Source: Endomicrobium sp.
Lineage (GTDB): Bacteria > Elusimicrobiota > Endomicrobiia > Endomicrobiales > Endomicrobiaceae
NCBI GenBank assembly: GCA_031278115.1
Contig: JAITKZ010000068.1
Span: 1 to 6,527, forward strand
Reading direction: 5' to 3'
DNA: 6,527 nucleotides
The notes below the pieces were generated by a model. That model was not told where the DNA came from and searched no databases. It worked only from the letters and a program-made list of their open reading frames with translations. Both the position numbers and the translations under genes were made by a program. Shown here one piece after another: positions 6,249-6,527 of the stretch. The stretch's first letter is position 1; every line of letters begins with the position of its first letter.

Positions 6249-6527
6249 ATAACTTATCCTTAAAATCAAAAAATTTATCTATATGTTTTGATATTATTTT
6301 GCTTGCTTTACCATCGCCGTAAGGATTTTTTATTTTATTCATTGATAAGGGTTTGTCTTTTTCTAATATGCGGCTTGCTGTACTGAGTATCATTCCCGTA
6401 TCGGTTCCAACAAGTTTTGCAGCTTTGATTTTAATTCCTTCATTTCTTTCGGTTGTATTTCTCAGTATTAAAACAGGAACTCCAAAAGAAGGAGCTTCTT
6501 CTTGAATACCTCCGCTGTCTGTTAATA
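6235..6527 (-). CDS. wecB: UDP-N-acetylglucosamine 2-epimerase (non-hydrolysing), C-terminal part
   Basis: WecB interconverts UDP-GlcNAc and UDP-ManNAc in the cytoplasm, supplying ManNAc-type sugars for surface glycans. Ninety-six C-terminal residues are visible; the rest runs off the right edge. The family signature is plain: LTDSGGIQEEAPSFG (the SGG and QEE residues contact the UDP part of the substrate in this family), PVLILRNTTERNEG, KLVGTD and the closing NPYGDGKAS. The frame ends at TAA 6235-6237, past the start of the glycosyltransferase gene (ATG 6248). The short overlap marks the two as one transcription unit with wecB upstream. No damage is seen in the visible part. The variant EGIKIKAAKLVGTD is slightly different from the usual EG-x-AG-T spacing, but the motif is in place. 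Hydrolysing epimerases are less likely, given the full non-hydrolysing signature. Confidence 0.94.
   Translation of the reverse strand, partial: LTDSGGIQEEAPSFGVPVLILRNTTERNEGIKIKAAKLVGTDTGMILSTASRILEKDKPLSMNKIKNPYGDGKASKIISKHIDKFFDFKDKLYGKY
6257..6261 (-). promoter_or_regulatory. Shine-Dalgarno site deciding the glycosyltransferase start
   Basis: AAGGA on the minus strand, inside the end of wecB, lies 8 bases before the ATG at 6248. It favours that ATG over the in-frame TTG at 6269 and supports translational coupling with wecB. Confidence 0.65.

Noticed and set aside
6267..6269. TTG start for the glycosyltransferase
   Set aside because: The ATG at 6248 has AAGGA at a good distance; the TTG has none and would only add seven residues inside wecB.

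Overview
The window is AT-rich bacterial DNA (roughly 30% G+C by eye) read with the standard bacterial code. It holds the 3' part of a DNA-repair gene (recN), a stretch of decayed genes, and on the other strand the end of a surface-glycan operon. The species cannot be fixed from the sequence. An AT-rich genome with surface-sugar genes and several fresh pseudogenes would suit a host-associated or reductively evolving lineage. The Elusimicrobiota/Endomicrobium type is one guess, held with low confidence.

Plus strand, 1-2856: recN enters from the left edge with an intact C-terminal ATPase half. Nine bases after its stop lie the remains of a HEPN/MNT (HepT/MntA-type) toxin-antitoxin pair. The HEPN gene carries a nonsense codon at codon 3 and two offsetting frameshifts. 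The nucleotidyltransferase (MNT) partner keeps its catalytic core but its inferred ATG start is out of frame by one base. Next is a broken FkbM-family methyltransferase, cut by a nine-A tract and an in-frame TAG.

Convergent gap, about 2857-2978: AT-rich, with no gene, RNA or convincing terminator that I can see.

Minus strand, 6527 down to 2979: four genes in transcription order. They are wecB (UDP-GlcNAc 2-epimerase, 5' end outside the window), a fused GT-D + GT-A glycosyltransferase that overlaps the wecB stop by 14 bases, an intact FkbM-family methyltransferase, and a class I SAM methyltransferase whose last ~28 codons are put out of frame by a run of eight G. The likely joint role is to make an activated sugar (UDP-ManNAc), transfer sugars to a growing glycan, and methylate it. 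This is inferred from families and order.

The most notable signals are the clustering of single-base frameshifts, mostly in homopolymers, in four adjacent genes between intact ones; the G8 tract, which could be a phase-variable switch; the two-fold glycosyltransferase fusion with an exact 12-bp in-frame duplication in its GT-D half; and the enlarged GS-to-DxD loop of the MNT remnant. I see no mobile element, CRISPR array, tRNA or rRNA.
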